Below are positions 1-8,194 of a DNA stretch of 64,000 bases, piece after piece. The stretch's first letter is position 1. Each line of letters opens with the position of its first letter. The stretch spans positions 1 to 64,000 of the forward strand of contig JALUBH010000031.1 of the NCBI GenBank assembly GCA_027050775.1. The letters run 5' to 3'. This DNA is from Campylobacteraceae bacterium (lineage in GTDB: Bacteria; Campylobacterota; Campylobacteria; Campylobacterales; Sulfurospirillaceae). Both the position numbers and the translations under genes were made by a program. The notes under the pieces are model-generated. The model had not been told where the DNA came from. It made no database searches and saw nothing but the letters and a program-made list of their open reading frames with translations.

Positions 1-258
1 ACTATCTGACTAATTCTCAAGCTAGTAAATTTTACTGCTTTGTGTAGCCACCGATATATCAACAACAAACTCTTTGAGATATAATACTATATATCTCAAA
101 TGTTATTATACGAGTGTAGCCAGATCAGATTGCCAACATAAATCTCAAAACCCACATGATTTATCCTTTAGTATGACTTTGACTTATAATCATTATATGA
201 ACAGTTAAATTAATAAATGCTTAATTAATTAATGATGAATAATAAAGTTTACAAAATG

Positions 259-1539
259 TTACAAATCGGAAAGTATTGTGATGCCTTTGACTTTTGATAT
301 AAGAAGGGATTTTGTGTCTATATCGTCTAATTTTTTACCTAGATACAAGTCTGATATGATGGCTTTTCCTATGATGTATCTCCCCTCTTTTTTACCTATT
401 TTTATTTTAAGACCCCATAAATTATGTAGTACCATAGCATCGCCTTTTTTGTTTCCAATATATAGCATTATATGCCCTTTTAGATATATGAGTGTTTGAA
501 AAGGTATGCCAAATTTTAATATCAATTTCTCTTTTTCTTTGTTGCTTTTGCCCTCTAGAGATATAAAATTTCCTGCATTTTTTTGAGCTGCCGAATTTCT
601 TGGCAACCATATACCAAAGAGAGTAAAAAAATCTTTTGTCATAGCTGAACAGTCTCTGTTTGCGAGGTAACCACCCCATCCGTATTTTTGATTGAGGAGT
701 CGATTTGCGACTTTTTTTATATTGTTTGAGTTAAAAATCAGAGGAAATTTCATCGCTGAATTTTTTGCTATGGTGAGATATATTTTTTTGCTTTTATTTT
801 CAAAATTGTTTATAAAGGCATAAGAGTAGTAAAACTGTTTATCTTCACTTGTATATGGAAATATTGCACCTAGGTTTGCGCGCGTAAAGAACTCTTGATG
901 TTTTGTATATAAGGGTGTTTTATCTCTGATAATCACAATTTTATTGGCATTTTTAAATTCATTTTTTTGCTTTGGATTTAGGATGGCTATACTATTTGTC
1001 GGTATCCAACCATAGGAGAAAGGACTTTGTATAAAGACCCAAGAGCCGTCATCGTTGTAGTGAGATACAAGTAAGGGAGTATTTATATGTATGCGTGAGT
1101 TTTGTAGATAATCAAACGGATATCCCTCACCTGCTTTTTTAAAACCCCTAAAAAAAGGTTTGTTTGTTGGCAAATTTCTGATTTGTGCATTTTTTGATGT
1201 TATAGCATATAGATTTGTTTTGTTAAAATCAGCAAAATTTGTTGAATTTATAATTGATACGATCTTTCTTGAGTCCCAAGGCAAGGTGTTTTCACTAAAA
1301 AAAATTTTATTTTTTAAAAAGACTCTATTTGCCCAAGAGGCATCTTTTTTGTTGATTTTTATGAATTTGTTCTGCCAAGGTGAAAAGTAGTGAGAGTTAA
1401 ACTTTTTAAGCTCTACATGTAGAGGTCTTATATCTTTGGTAAAAGGTGAGATATCTTGTTTAAAATTGATAACCTTTGGTTCTTTTTGGGTACAATTTAC
1501 AAATATGATAAGAATTACAAATAAGAGTATATTTTTCAT
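259..1539 (-). CDS. NlpC/P60-family SH3-domain lipoprotein (peptidoglycan hydrolase)
   Basis: A 426-residue exported lipoprotein, likely a cell-wall endopeptidase that cleaves peptide stems. The reading frame stays open upstream, but the ATG at 1539 starts a clear lipoprotein signal: a hydrophobic run then VNC with the lipidated Cys at residue 16. Residues about 110-240 look like SH3-type wall-binding modules (RNLP, GSWVFIQSPFSYGWIP). The C-terminal papain-like domain has the catalytic Cys in NRDCSAM (C297), a His in KGHIMLYIG (H356) and a further His in LHNLWG (H372). This order (lipobox, SH3, NlpC/P60) is that of SH3-domain P60 hydrolases. It diverges from the transporter gene at 1642 across about 100 bp. 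Its substrate is inferred from family only. Confidence 0.85.
   Translation of the reverse strand: MKNILLFVILIIFVNCTQKEPKVINFKQDISPFTKDIRPLHVELKKFNSHYFSPWQNKFIKINKKDASWANRVFLKNKIFFSENTLPWDSRKIVSIINSTNFADFNKTNLYAITSKNAQIRNLPTNKPFFRGFKKAGEGYPFDYLQNSRIHINTPLLVSHYNDDGSWVFIQSPFSYGWIPTNSIAILNPKQKNEFKNANKIVIIRDKTPLYTKHQEFFTRANLGAIFPYTSEDKQFYYSYAFINNFENKSKKIYLTIAKNSAMKFPLIFNSNNIKKVANRLLNQKYGWGGYLANRDCSAMTKDFFTLFGIWLPRNSAAQKNAGNFISLEGKSNKEKEKLILKFGIPFQTLIYLKGHIMLYIGNKKGDAMVLHNLWGLKIKIGKKEGRYIIGKAIISDLYLGKKLDDIDTKSLLISKVKGITILSDL
1411..1424. repeat. Copy of CTCTACATGTAGAG
   Basis: A perfect 14-mer inside the NlpC/P60 lipoprotein gene, read on the minus strand as Leu-His-Val-Glu. Confidence 0.9.
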
Positions 1540-1641
1540 AAAAATATAATACCATAAATTTAGATTGTTTTTTTTAAGTTCTATTTTGGTGTTTTTTGAT
1601 AAAATCCCGGGTTTTGTATTTTTTAATATTAAGGGGCTTGT

Positions 1642-2979
1642 TTGAAAACAGCTAGATTTGGTAGGATTGGTTTTGTTATGGCGGCAGCCGGTAGTGCTGT
1701 CGGGCTTGGAAATATATGGAAATTTCCATATATGGCCGGTCAAAATGGTGGTGGAGCATTTGTGCTCATTTACCTTTTGACGGTAGTTTTTATAGGTTTG
1801 TCTATATTTATCGCTGAAGTTCTTATGGGTAGAATTTCAAGAGGTGATAGCGTTAGTGCTTTTGAAGAGTTGGCTCCAAGACATGGAAATCTTTGGAAAT
1901 ATGCCGGTTTTATGGTCTTTACAGGGGTTTTGATACTCTCTTTTTATACGATAGTAATCGGTTGGATTTTTAAATATATATTTTTATCTTTTTATGCCCT
2001 ACCAACTACAGTAAAGAGTGCCGGCACACTTTTTGGCGGTATAGTAGGAGTAGAGTGGTTTCAGCAGTTTATATTTTTCAATATGGCCTTTTTTCTTACA
2101 ATGTGGATAGTTGTGCGAGGTGTTAAAAGGGGGATAGAGAAAGTCAATGTTATTTTGATGCCTATGTTGGTTTTGATTTTATTGGCTCTGTTTTTATACT
2201 CTATGACTCTCGATGGTTTTAAAGATTCACTGACTTTTTTGTTTTATCCGCATTGGTCAAAATTAACAGGCACATCTATGTTAAAAGCAGTCGGGCACGC
2301 CTTTTTCACACTATCTTTGGGTATGGGTACTATCATGACTTATGCAGTTTCGCTGCCAAAGCATGAAAATATAGTAAGATCCTCATTTATGGTTGCATTG
2401 ATTGATACACTGATTGCATTGGCTGCTGGTATCATCATCTTTACTTTTATATTTCACTTTCATGCTAAGCCTTCTCAAGGACCGGGACTTGTTTTTATCT
2501 CTCTTCCTGCACTGTTTGCACAAATGGGTCTGCTTGGAAATGTGATCTCAGTATCGTTTTTTGTAGCACTTGCATTTGCAGGAATTACATCGGCAGTCTC
2601 AATCGTAGAACCAACAGCACTATATCTTATAAACAGATTCAGCATGACAAGAGCCAAAGCGTTGACAATCATATCTGTAGTTACATATATATTTGGTGTT
2701 ATGGCTATATTTTCAAATGTCAAAATTTATGCCCACTATTTCACATATTTTGGAAAAGGGTATTTTGATATACTTGATTATCTAAGTTCATCCATTTTGC
2801 TACCTCTTGGAGGCATGGTTATCGCATTCTTTGTGGGGTTTGTTATGCCAAAGAGCAGAGTACATGCTGTTTTATCAAAATATATGAGCGAAACCGTATT
2901 TAACTTGTGGTATTTCTCAGTCAAATACATAGCCACTATAGCAGTAGCGATAGTAATGCTTAACAAACTTTTCTTTTAG
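1642..2979 (+). CDS. Sodium-dependent transporter, neurotransmitter:sodium symporter (SNF) family
   Basis: A 445-residue inner-membrane protein with about 11-12 hydrophobic segments. The N-terminal motif GSAVGLGNIWKFPY (residues 17-30) is the Na+/substrate-binding unwound helix 1 of LeuT-like symporters, so it probably takes up an amino acid or similar solute with Na+. Length is typical of bacterial members. The start is TTG at 1642, preceded by AAGGGG at 1631-1636; no upstream ATG fits. A strong intrinsic terminator follows at 2988. The actual substrate cannot be read from the sequence. Confidence 0.93.
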   Translation: MKTARFGRIGFVMAAAGSAVGLGNIWKFPYMAGQNGGGAFVLIYLLTVVFIGLSIFIAEVLMGRISRGDSVSAFEELAPRHGNLWKYAGFMVFTGVLILSFYTIVIGWIFKYIFLSFYALPTTVKSAGTLFGGIVGVEWFQQFIFFNMAFFLTMWIVVRGVKRGIEKVNVILMPMLVLILLALFLYSMTLDGFKDSLTFLFYPHWSKLTGTSMLKAVGHAFFTLSLGMGTIMTYAVSLPKHENIVRSSFMVALIDTLIALAAGIIIFTFIFHFHAKPSQGPGLVFISLPALFAQMGLLGNVISVSFFVALAFAGITSAVSIVEPTALYLINRFSMTRAKALTIISVVTYIFGVMAIFSNVKIYAHYFTYFGKGYFDILDYLSSSILLPLGGMVIAFFVGFVMPKSRVHAVLSKYMSETVFNLWYFSVKYIATIAVAIVMLNKLFF

Positions 2980-2984
2980 ATTGG

Positions 2985-4265
2985 TTAATCAGAGCCAAAC
3001 AACATTTTGGCTCTGATCTTTTTATATCTTTTTGAAGTCATCTTTTTTATCTGTTTTTTTGTCAGTTTTGAGCCGTTTATAATGTTATTTGGAAGTCGCA
3101 TATCCAAAACTTCATAGCCTGTTTTTTTTGGATTTATGATTAGTGGATTGTTATGGCAACTCTCACATGATTTTGCTCTTTTGCTTATGGTATGAGGAGA
3201 GTAGGGCAACCAAACTTCTATCTTTTTACCGTTTATTTTATTTACATCATCTAAAATCATTTTACCGTTTTTATCTCTATAGCTGATGCGATACTGAAAA
3301 AGTGGGCGGATTATCATAATTCTGCCGTCTTTTGAATTGGCAAGATTAAAATTCTCCCATCTTTTGTATCTGTATCCACTGTACCAAATACCGTCTTTAA
3401 ACTTGTGAGTTATCCAATCAGGCATCTTCGGTGGGATTTTTTTCTTGCTTTTTAGGGCAATGCGTAAGAAATTTGTCAGATAACCATCTTCTTGGAGTGT
3501 TAAGTTTTTCCATTTTTTATAATCACTCGTGTCATCTCTAAAGACAGAGAGCTCGTAAGAGTTATTGTTCCACGCAGAGTGGCAAGTGCTACAAGCTAAT
3601 TTTTTATGGTACGCAGTATGATTTTTCTTACTTAGATTTTTATGACAGTCGGTACAACTTACTTTTTTTATGCCTTGCATATCATTTTTATCATGACAAT
3701 CAACACAAGTCATACCTTTTTTGAAGTGTATGTCTGGGCTTAAATGGTGATAGTCTATGCCATATTTTTGAGGAGGATATCTGCCGTCTTTTGTTAGAGG
3801 TGCTCGATAGCTCTTGTCATAATCCTTTGGGAAAAGACCTAAATAATCACCACCTACAAACTCTTTATTGTGGCAACTTAGGCATTTGTTTATAGAAATC
3901 TTACCTCTTTGACACTTGCCTTTTTTTTGGTGCGGAGTGTGACATGCAAGGCAGCTTTTACCTCTTTTCATCCCTTTTTCACCGCTTGATCTGTTTCCAA
4001 GGTGGCACTTTAGACATTTTCTTCTTAGAAAATCATCTACTAAATCACTTGGTTTTTTTATATCGGTTTTTGGTAGTGGCAAGGTTTGAAGTGTAACATT
4101 GCTATCTTTTATGCCCCATGCGACTCTAGTGATATTGATAGCTTTTTTGAGGGTGTAGTGCAAGCTATGTTGACAGTTTTTTGCATCCTTTGGATGACAT
4201 GAGACGCAATCATTTGCAAGCAGTGAACCAAATAGTATGGATATAAAAATCGCTATTTTAAGCAT
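2985..4265 (-). CDS. Octaheme c-type cytochrome (last gene of the psr operon)
   Basis: A 426-residue exported protein with a short signal peptide (about residues 1-17) and eight CxxCH haem sites: CVSCH, CLKCH, CLACH, CLSCH, CVDCH, CTDCH, CSTCH and CESCH. It is related to the two dodecaheme proteins in this window. It shares a module with a CHN site, then Y..L..DIH...M.C.DCH, and the C-terminal PHT.....CESCH segment, but it is shorter and has lost four sites. Its start codon lies 13 bp inside the preceding cytochrome gene, so the two are translationally coupled. It probably passes electrons in the periplasm between the cytochrome b/Rieske module and a terminal partner. The direction of electron flow is unknown. 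Confidence 0.9.
   Translation of the reverse strand: MLKIAIFISILFGSLLANDCVSCHPKDAKNCQHSLHYTLKKAINITRVAWGIKDSNVTLQTLPLPKTDIKKPSDLVDDFLRRKCLKCHLGNRSSGEKGMKRGKSCLACHTPHQKKGKCQRGKISINKCLSCHNKEFVGGDYLGLFPKDYDKSYRAPLTKDGRYPPQKYGIDYHHLSPDIHFKKGMTCVDCHDKNDMQGIKKVSCTDCHKNLSKKNHTAYHKKLACSTCHSAWNNNSYELSVFRDDTSDYKKWKNLTLQEDGYLTNFLRIALKSKKKIPPKMPDWITHKFKDGIWYSGYRYKRWENFNLANSKDGRIMIIRPLFQYRISYRDKNGKMILDDVNKINGKKIEVWLPYSPHTISKRAKSCESCHNNPLIINPKKTGYEVLDMRLPNNIINGSKLTKKQIKKMTSKRYKKIRAKMLFGSD
2988..3017 (+). terminator. Intrinsic terminator of the SNF transporter gene
   Basis: A 12-bp perfect stem (ATCAGAGCCAAA at 2988-2999 with its complement at 3006-3017), a 6-nt loop and CTTTTTATATCTTTTT downstream on the plus strand. 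It lies inside the last codons of the convergent octaheme cytochrome gene. The minus side has no T-run, so it should act mainly on the transporter transcript. Confidence 0.85.
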
Positions 4266-6010
4266 GTTGTTGTCCCACTATAAAAGAGTTTTTTTGATTT
4301 ATTGAAGTCTTTGTAAATTTTGTCACTATAACTATCATGACAGATGATACACTTGTATGCACCGACTATCTTTTGAAGCTCAACTCTGTTGAAACTTCTC
4401 GCCTCTTTTCTTGATGTGCTTTGAAATTGCTTTCCTTTTGCTGAGACGAAAGCATCTATGGGATATGAAAAAGGCATACCGCTTTTTGTTGAATCATAAA
4501 TCGGAGTAAATGTTATGTTTCCGTCTTTTATATCTAGATTCCCTCTCCCAAGTCCAAGAGATGAAGGGTTAAAGTGACAATTCACGCAAGTTCTACTCTT
4601 CTTTTGAGTAGTGTGAGGATCCCAGCCTGCCATCGCCATGGAGTGAAATTTCTCCACCTTTTTGTCTTTAAAAATTGTTCCTATGACTTGACATCCCGGA
4701 GCAAAAGGCATGATTTTTTTATTGTATCCTATGCCTAAGCTTGGATTTTCAAACCTTAAAAAGCTTCTTAACTCCTGCCATTGCCCTTTTGTATCTTTTC
4801 TTTTTACCCAATCGAACTGTTTGCCATTTTCAAAATATACTTCATGACAACCATAACAACTAGGAGCCCATAAAGAGTGACATGCTGAGCAATCAAGCCT
4901 TTTGTGAATTGCTAAAGTATGATATGGTTTATCACTCATTTTGGGTAAATTAAACTTTTTACCATCAATTTTTCTATAAAAATCAGTTTTGTTTCCATCT
5001 TTTTGTATATTGTATAGTGGCGAGTTGAATTTTTTAGTATAGGCTATGATTTTTGGCTCAGGTACTTTTTCATTTGTATCTGCAAGCGTAAGGGCAAGTG
5101 TGTTTGCTTTTTTAAAGTGAGGTTCATGGCAGTCTTTGCATTTGATATCTTCAGCCTCTTCCATGTGATAGTGCTTTTTACCGTCTCCCATCACACCTTT
5201 TTCGCTGTGACAATCTATACAACTCATATTTGCACTCTTATGATGTATGTCATCAGGAAGATTATAATAAAATCTTCTGCCATCACTCATCTTATGCGTG
5301 AAATCTCCGTGTTTATAAGGGGTACCATAACCCGCACTCTCAAAAACACCCTCATAAGAGAGTCCTATGCGGTTTGAGCGATTGTGGCATTTGAGGCAGT
5401 TCTTTGTGGGAATTCTTGTTGTGAATTTAGCATGTAAGTTGCCTTTTGTCTTTGAAACTCTGTGGCAGTCGCTACATCCTCCGCCTCTTGCAATTTTTTG
5501 ATTTTTAAAAATCTTTTCATCTTGATTGATATGACAAGCCGCGCAGAGTTTTCTAAAGTGGCTTTGAGCCAAAGAGATATTTGTATCACCTCTGATATCT
5601 GCTATACCGATAGTCGAGTTTAACTCTTTGCTCTCTTTCCATTGATATTTTAATACATTTAAAATTCCACTTTGGGAATTCATCATAGAGTTGCTGATTC
5701 TTTTGATTATATTTTTATGACATTTTATGCAAAATATACTAGCATGCTCTAGTCTTGCTGGATTTAGTACCATATCTCTGTGGGCATCTTTTTTGTTTGT
5801 TGCCCATTTATTGCCGCCGTGACACGAAGCACAACCAAATATCTCTTTGGGGTGAGCGTGGTCTATATCGCTCATATCAGCATGGCAACTCATACATTGA
5901 TCCGGTTTTGTTATCTTTTTTGTGATTTTTGTCTCATTTGAAAATATAGAAAAAACTAAAACAAAAAGCGAAAGCAGAGCTAAGAGAGAAAGTATGTTTT
6001 TTAGTTTCAT
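4253..6010 (-). CDS. Dodecaheme c-type cytochrome, membrane-anchored or exported
   Basis: A 585-residue protein with an N-terminal hydrophobic segment (about residues 9-25) and twelve CxxCH sites (CMSCH, CASCH, CIKCH, CAACH, CSDCH, CLKCH, CIDCH, CKDCH, CSACH, CYGCH, CVNCH, CIICH). It is paralogous to the dodecaheme encoded at 19346-21649. They share SLWAPSCYGCH-like, LGIG...PFAPGCQV and HTT.K.RTC.NCH segments. The ATG overlaps the cytochrome b stop (ATGA), and the 3' end overlaps the octaheme gene. This suggests a complex with cytochrome b and the Rieske protein on the periplasmic face. Whether the N-terminus is cleaved is not clear. Confidence 0.9.
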   Translation of the reverse strand: MKLKNILSLLALLSLFVLVFSIFSNETKITKKITKPDQCMSCHADMSDIDHAHPKEIFGCASCHGGNKWATNKKDAHRDMVLNPARLEHASIFCIKCHKNIIKRISNSMMNSQSGILNVLKYQWKESKELNSTIGIADIRGDTNISLAQSHFRKLCAACHINQDEKIFKNQKIARGGGCSDCHRVSKTKGNLHAKFTTRIPTKNCLKCHNRSNRIGLSYEGVFESAGYGTPYKHGDFTHKMSDGRRFYYNLPDDIHHKSANMSCIDCHSEKGVMGDGKKHYHMEEAEDIKCKDCHEPHFKKANTLALTLADTNEKVPEPKIIAYTKKFNSPLYNIQKDGNKTDFYRKIDGKKFNLPKMSDKPYHTLAIHKRLDCSACHSLWAPSCYGCHEVYFENGKQFDWVKRKDTKGQWQELRSFLRFENPSLGIGYNKKIMPFAPGCQVIGTIFKDKKVEKFHSMAMAGWDPHTTQKKSRTCVNCHFNPSSLGLGRGNLDIKDGNITFTPIYDSTKSGMPFSYPIDAFVSAKGKQFQSTSRKEARSFNRVELQKIVGAYKCIICHDSYSDKIYKDFNKSKKLFYSGTTTCLK

Positions 6011-6810
6011 GATAAAAATACCGAGATATAACTATAGGCTAAAAGCCAAGAGAAAAGTAGAATTTTTGCTATATTTTTTTGTTTCATATAAAAATACGCA
6101 ACAAGTAGTACAAATGGAGTTATCAATATAAGATTTATACTAAGTGGCGAGAAAGATTTTAGGAGTAGATTTTCTGCTCCTTCAAAAAACCATGGACTGC
6201 TTAGGTGTTTGACTTTGGAGCTTAAAATTATATCTTTTGGCATAGAAAACACCATAGATATAACCAGACTTAAGCCAATAGCAATACTAAAGTAAATAGC
6301 CTCTACATGTAGAGCTCTTGTGTGCTTGTATATAGCGTAGCCTAGGATAAGAGGTAAAAAGAGTATATGCCAGATAAAGAACTTATAGTAAAAAACACTA
6401 GAGTCTTGAAATAGTGGCAAAAGATTTTTTAAAAGAGGTGTATCTTTGATGAGACTAAATGCAACTTGGGCGGCTGCATTTGCACTTAGGTCTGCTTTGA
6501 GTACAAATCCGCTAAACATCAACACTATAACCAAGGCAAAACCCAAAACCGAATAATTCCATGAAGCAGCACTTAAATATATCTTTCTTTTAGAAAGTTC
6601 AAGCAATATATGAAGCAGTAGTAAAAAGGTAAAGGCTTCAGAGCTGAAGTAGTGAAGTTTTCTAAAAAAAAGACCAAAAGGGATGAGAAATTCTATCTTT
6701 TGGACACTGGCAAATGCACTCGAGGGGTGATAAGCAAACAAAATAACAAAACCGCTTAATAGACTGACAAAAAATAGTCCAAGTGTTATAAAAGATACTG
6801 TTCTTGCCAT
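6007..6810 (-). CDS. Cytochrome b/b6-like membrane subunit
   Basis: A 267-residue polytopic membrane protein. Two pairs of histidines in hydrophobic helices, H53/H67 and H148/H163, fit the bis-His ligands of two b haems. The spacings of 14 and 15 residues match cytochrome b6 rather than bc1-type cytochrome b. It is preceded by a Rieske gene 6 bp away and followed without gap by a dodecaheme cytochrome gene. The set looks like a quinol-cytochrome oxidoreductase whose usual cytochrome c1/f is replaced by multihaem proteins. The C-terminal part carries two or three more membrane segments with no recognisable subunit IV motif. The direction (quinol oxidation or quinone reduction) is inferred only. 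Confidence 0.85.
   Translation of the reverse strand: MARTVSFITLGLFFVSLLSGFVILFAYHPSSAFASVQKIEFLIPFGLFFRKLHYFSSEAFTFLLLLHILLELSKRKIYLSAASWNYSVLGFALVIVLMFSGFVLKADLSANAAAQVAFSLIKDTPLLKNLLPLFQDSSVFYYKFFIWHILFLPLILGYAIYKHTRALHVEAIYFSIAIGLSLVISMVFSMPKDIILSSKVKHLSSPWFFEGAENLLLKSFSPLSINLILITPFVLLVAYFYMKQKNIAKILLFSWLLAYSYISVFLS
6301..6314. repeat. Copy of the 14-bp palindrome CTCTACATGTAGAG
   Basis: A perfect 14-mer inside the cytochrome b gene, read there as Leu-His-Val-Glu. It is one of six perfect copies in the window. Confidence 0.9.
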
Positions 6811-6816
6811 AAAAGC

Positions 6817-7206
6817 CTATCCTATGAAGAGTTTTTTATTTTTTATCTTAAAGGCTATTTTATCTAAATCTCTCTGTGCGGGTCCTTTGATTCTGAAACC
6901 ATCTATGGTGAATTGGCTGTGGTGGCAGGGGCAGATAAATCTCTTTTTATCCTTGTAGTAATTTAGGATGCAACCCATATGGGTGCAATGGGCATTAAAT
7001 ACTTCTATTTTATCTGGTGTTTTATAGATGAAGATATCATGTTTTTTTATCTTTGTGATTCCATCTTTTATATTTTTGAGCGAAAGCTGAAACTCTTTAT
7101 CTCTGTTTTCACTAAAAAATATAAATTTTCCGATGGGGTAGGCAAGTACTCCTGCCACACTAAATGGCAGGAGTTTTAAAAGTTTTCTTCTTGTATTATT
7201 TAACAT
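6817..7206 (-). CDS. Rieske [2Fe-2S] protein
   Basis: A 129-residue protein with an N-terminal RRKLLKLLPFSVAGV segment resembling a Tat signal-anchor. It has a complete Rieske cluster: CTHMGC (C74, H76, C79) and CPCHHS (C92, C94, H95). It is compact compared with bc1 Rieske proteins. Directly upstream of cytochrome b, it is expected to take an electron from quinol on the periplasmic side and pass it to the multihaem cytochromes. The gene starts 25 bp after the small exported protein gene, in the same operon. Confidence 0.93.
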   Translation of the reverse strand: MLNNTRRKLLKLLPFSVAGVLAYPIGKFIFFSENRDKEFQLSLKNIKDGITKIKKHDIFIYKTPDKIEVFNAHCTHMGCILNYYKDKKRFICPCHHSQFTIDGFRIKGPAQRDLDKIAFKIKNKKLFIG

Positions 7207-7231
7207 TTAAAATTAAACATTCAACATCGAT

Positions 7232-7591
7232 TTAACAACCCTCAAATTGAGCACCAGCTTCAGCTTTTGGTTTTTGCGCTGTGGTGGACTCTTCTATAAA
7301 AGTATCAAAATCTTTTATATCTCCATTGTCGGCTAGCTTTTGGATTACATCATTGTAATTTGCCCAGGCAGCTTTTTCCCACGGATTTGCTTGTACTGCT
7401 TTTTGTGCATACAATTTTGCAAGAGGTAAGTTATCAGCATCAACCTGTGCTCTTGAAAGCTTAACATAATGCGCACAAAGAGTTTTGTTCATACTGTAGT
7501 TTTGTCTGTTTTGAGCACTCAAATTTATGCCAAGTAGCCCTAGCAGTAGACCTAAGCCTAAAACTGCTATGATTAATTTTTTAATTTTCAT
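7232..7591 (-). CDS. Small exported helical (TPR-like) protein of unknown function
   Basis: A 119-residue protein with a signal peptide (about residues 1-27). The mature part is helical and contains one TPR-like repeat (LAKLYAQKAVQANPWEKAAWANYNDVIQKL). It has two cysteines, one in NKTLCAHYV and one as the last residue (FEGC*). It sits between psrB and the Rieske gene. That suggests an assembly or bridging role between the Psr enzyme and the cytochrome module, but no known family was recognised. Confidence 0.75.
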   Translation of the reverse strand: MKIKKLIIAVLGLGLLLGLLGINLSAQNRQNYSMNKTLCAHYVKLSRAQVDADNLPLAKLYAQKAVQANPWEKAAWANYNDVIQKLADNGDIKDFDTFIEESTTAQKPKAEAGAQFEGC

Positions 7592-7599
7592 TTTTTCTC

Positions 7600-8193
7600 C
7601 TAATAATTTAGTGTGACATAGTAAACATTTGGTGATGTTCCCTCGTCCTCTTTAAGTTTATATATGCTTGTTGCATCTTTTAGCATTTTTGAAACATTAC
7701 TGTCAGTGTCATTTAAGTCACCAAAATTTCTTGATTCACCCACACATGTAGATACGCAAGCAGGATCAAGTCCGTTGCTTATACGAGGAAGACAAAATGT
7801 ACACTTATCAACCGTTTGTTCTTCTTCATTGTAATATCTTGCATCATAAGGACAAGCAACCATACAGGCTTTGCAACCTATACACATATCAGGCTCAACC
7901 AATACTATACCATCTTCATCTCGTTTAAAGCTAGCTCCTGTCGGGCAAACATCTACGCAAGGTGCATTATCACAGTGATTGCACAGTGTCGGTAAAAATC
8001 CGATAGTAGGATTTCCGTGTATATCTTCACCCTCTACTTCGAATACCTTTGTTCTAAATGCCTCTTTCATAGCAGGCACATCCCAATCGGTTTTACAAGA
8101 AACATAGCAGGCATCACAACCAATGCATCTGTCTCCGACTATAACCATCGCAAGGTTTTTTTGTTTTTTTGTTTTTTTATGTATTAAACTCAT
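7600..8193 (-). CDS. psrB: PsrB-like 4x[4Fe-4S] electron-transfer subunit
   Basis: A 197-residue ferredoxin-like subunit of the DMSO/polysulfide reductase B family. Four cysteine groups are visible: CIGCDACYVSC, CNHCDNAPCVDVC, CIGCKACMVAC and CTFCL...CVSTC. They can bind four cubane clusters wiring the molybdopterin subunit to the NrfD-type membrane subunit. It has no signal peptide and is expected to be co-exported with the Tat-targeted PsrA. The gene directly follows psrA (1-bp gap) in the same operon. Confidence 0.93.
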   Translation of the reverse strand: MSLIHKKTKKQKNLAMVIVGDRCIGCDACYVSCKTDWDVPAMKEAFRTKVFEVEGEDIHGNPTIGFLPTLCNHCDNAPCVDVCPTGASFKRDEDGIVLVEPDMCIGCKACMVACPYDARYYNEEEQTVDKCTFCLPRISNGLDPACVSTCVGESRNFGDLNDTDSNVSKMLKDATSIYKLKEDEGTSPNVYYVTLNY

Positions 8194-8194
8194 A

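Noticed and set aside
1-258. Left edge of the window
   Set aside because: No supportable gene, RNA or repeat was seen; only AT-rich sequence.
1540-1743. 68-residue upstream extension of the NlpC/P60 lipoprotein
   Set aside because: It would overlap the divergent transporter gene and destroy the lipoprotein signal that begins at 1539.
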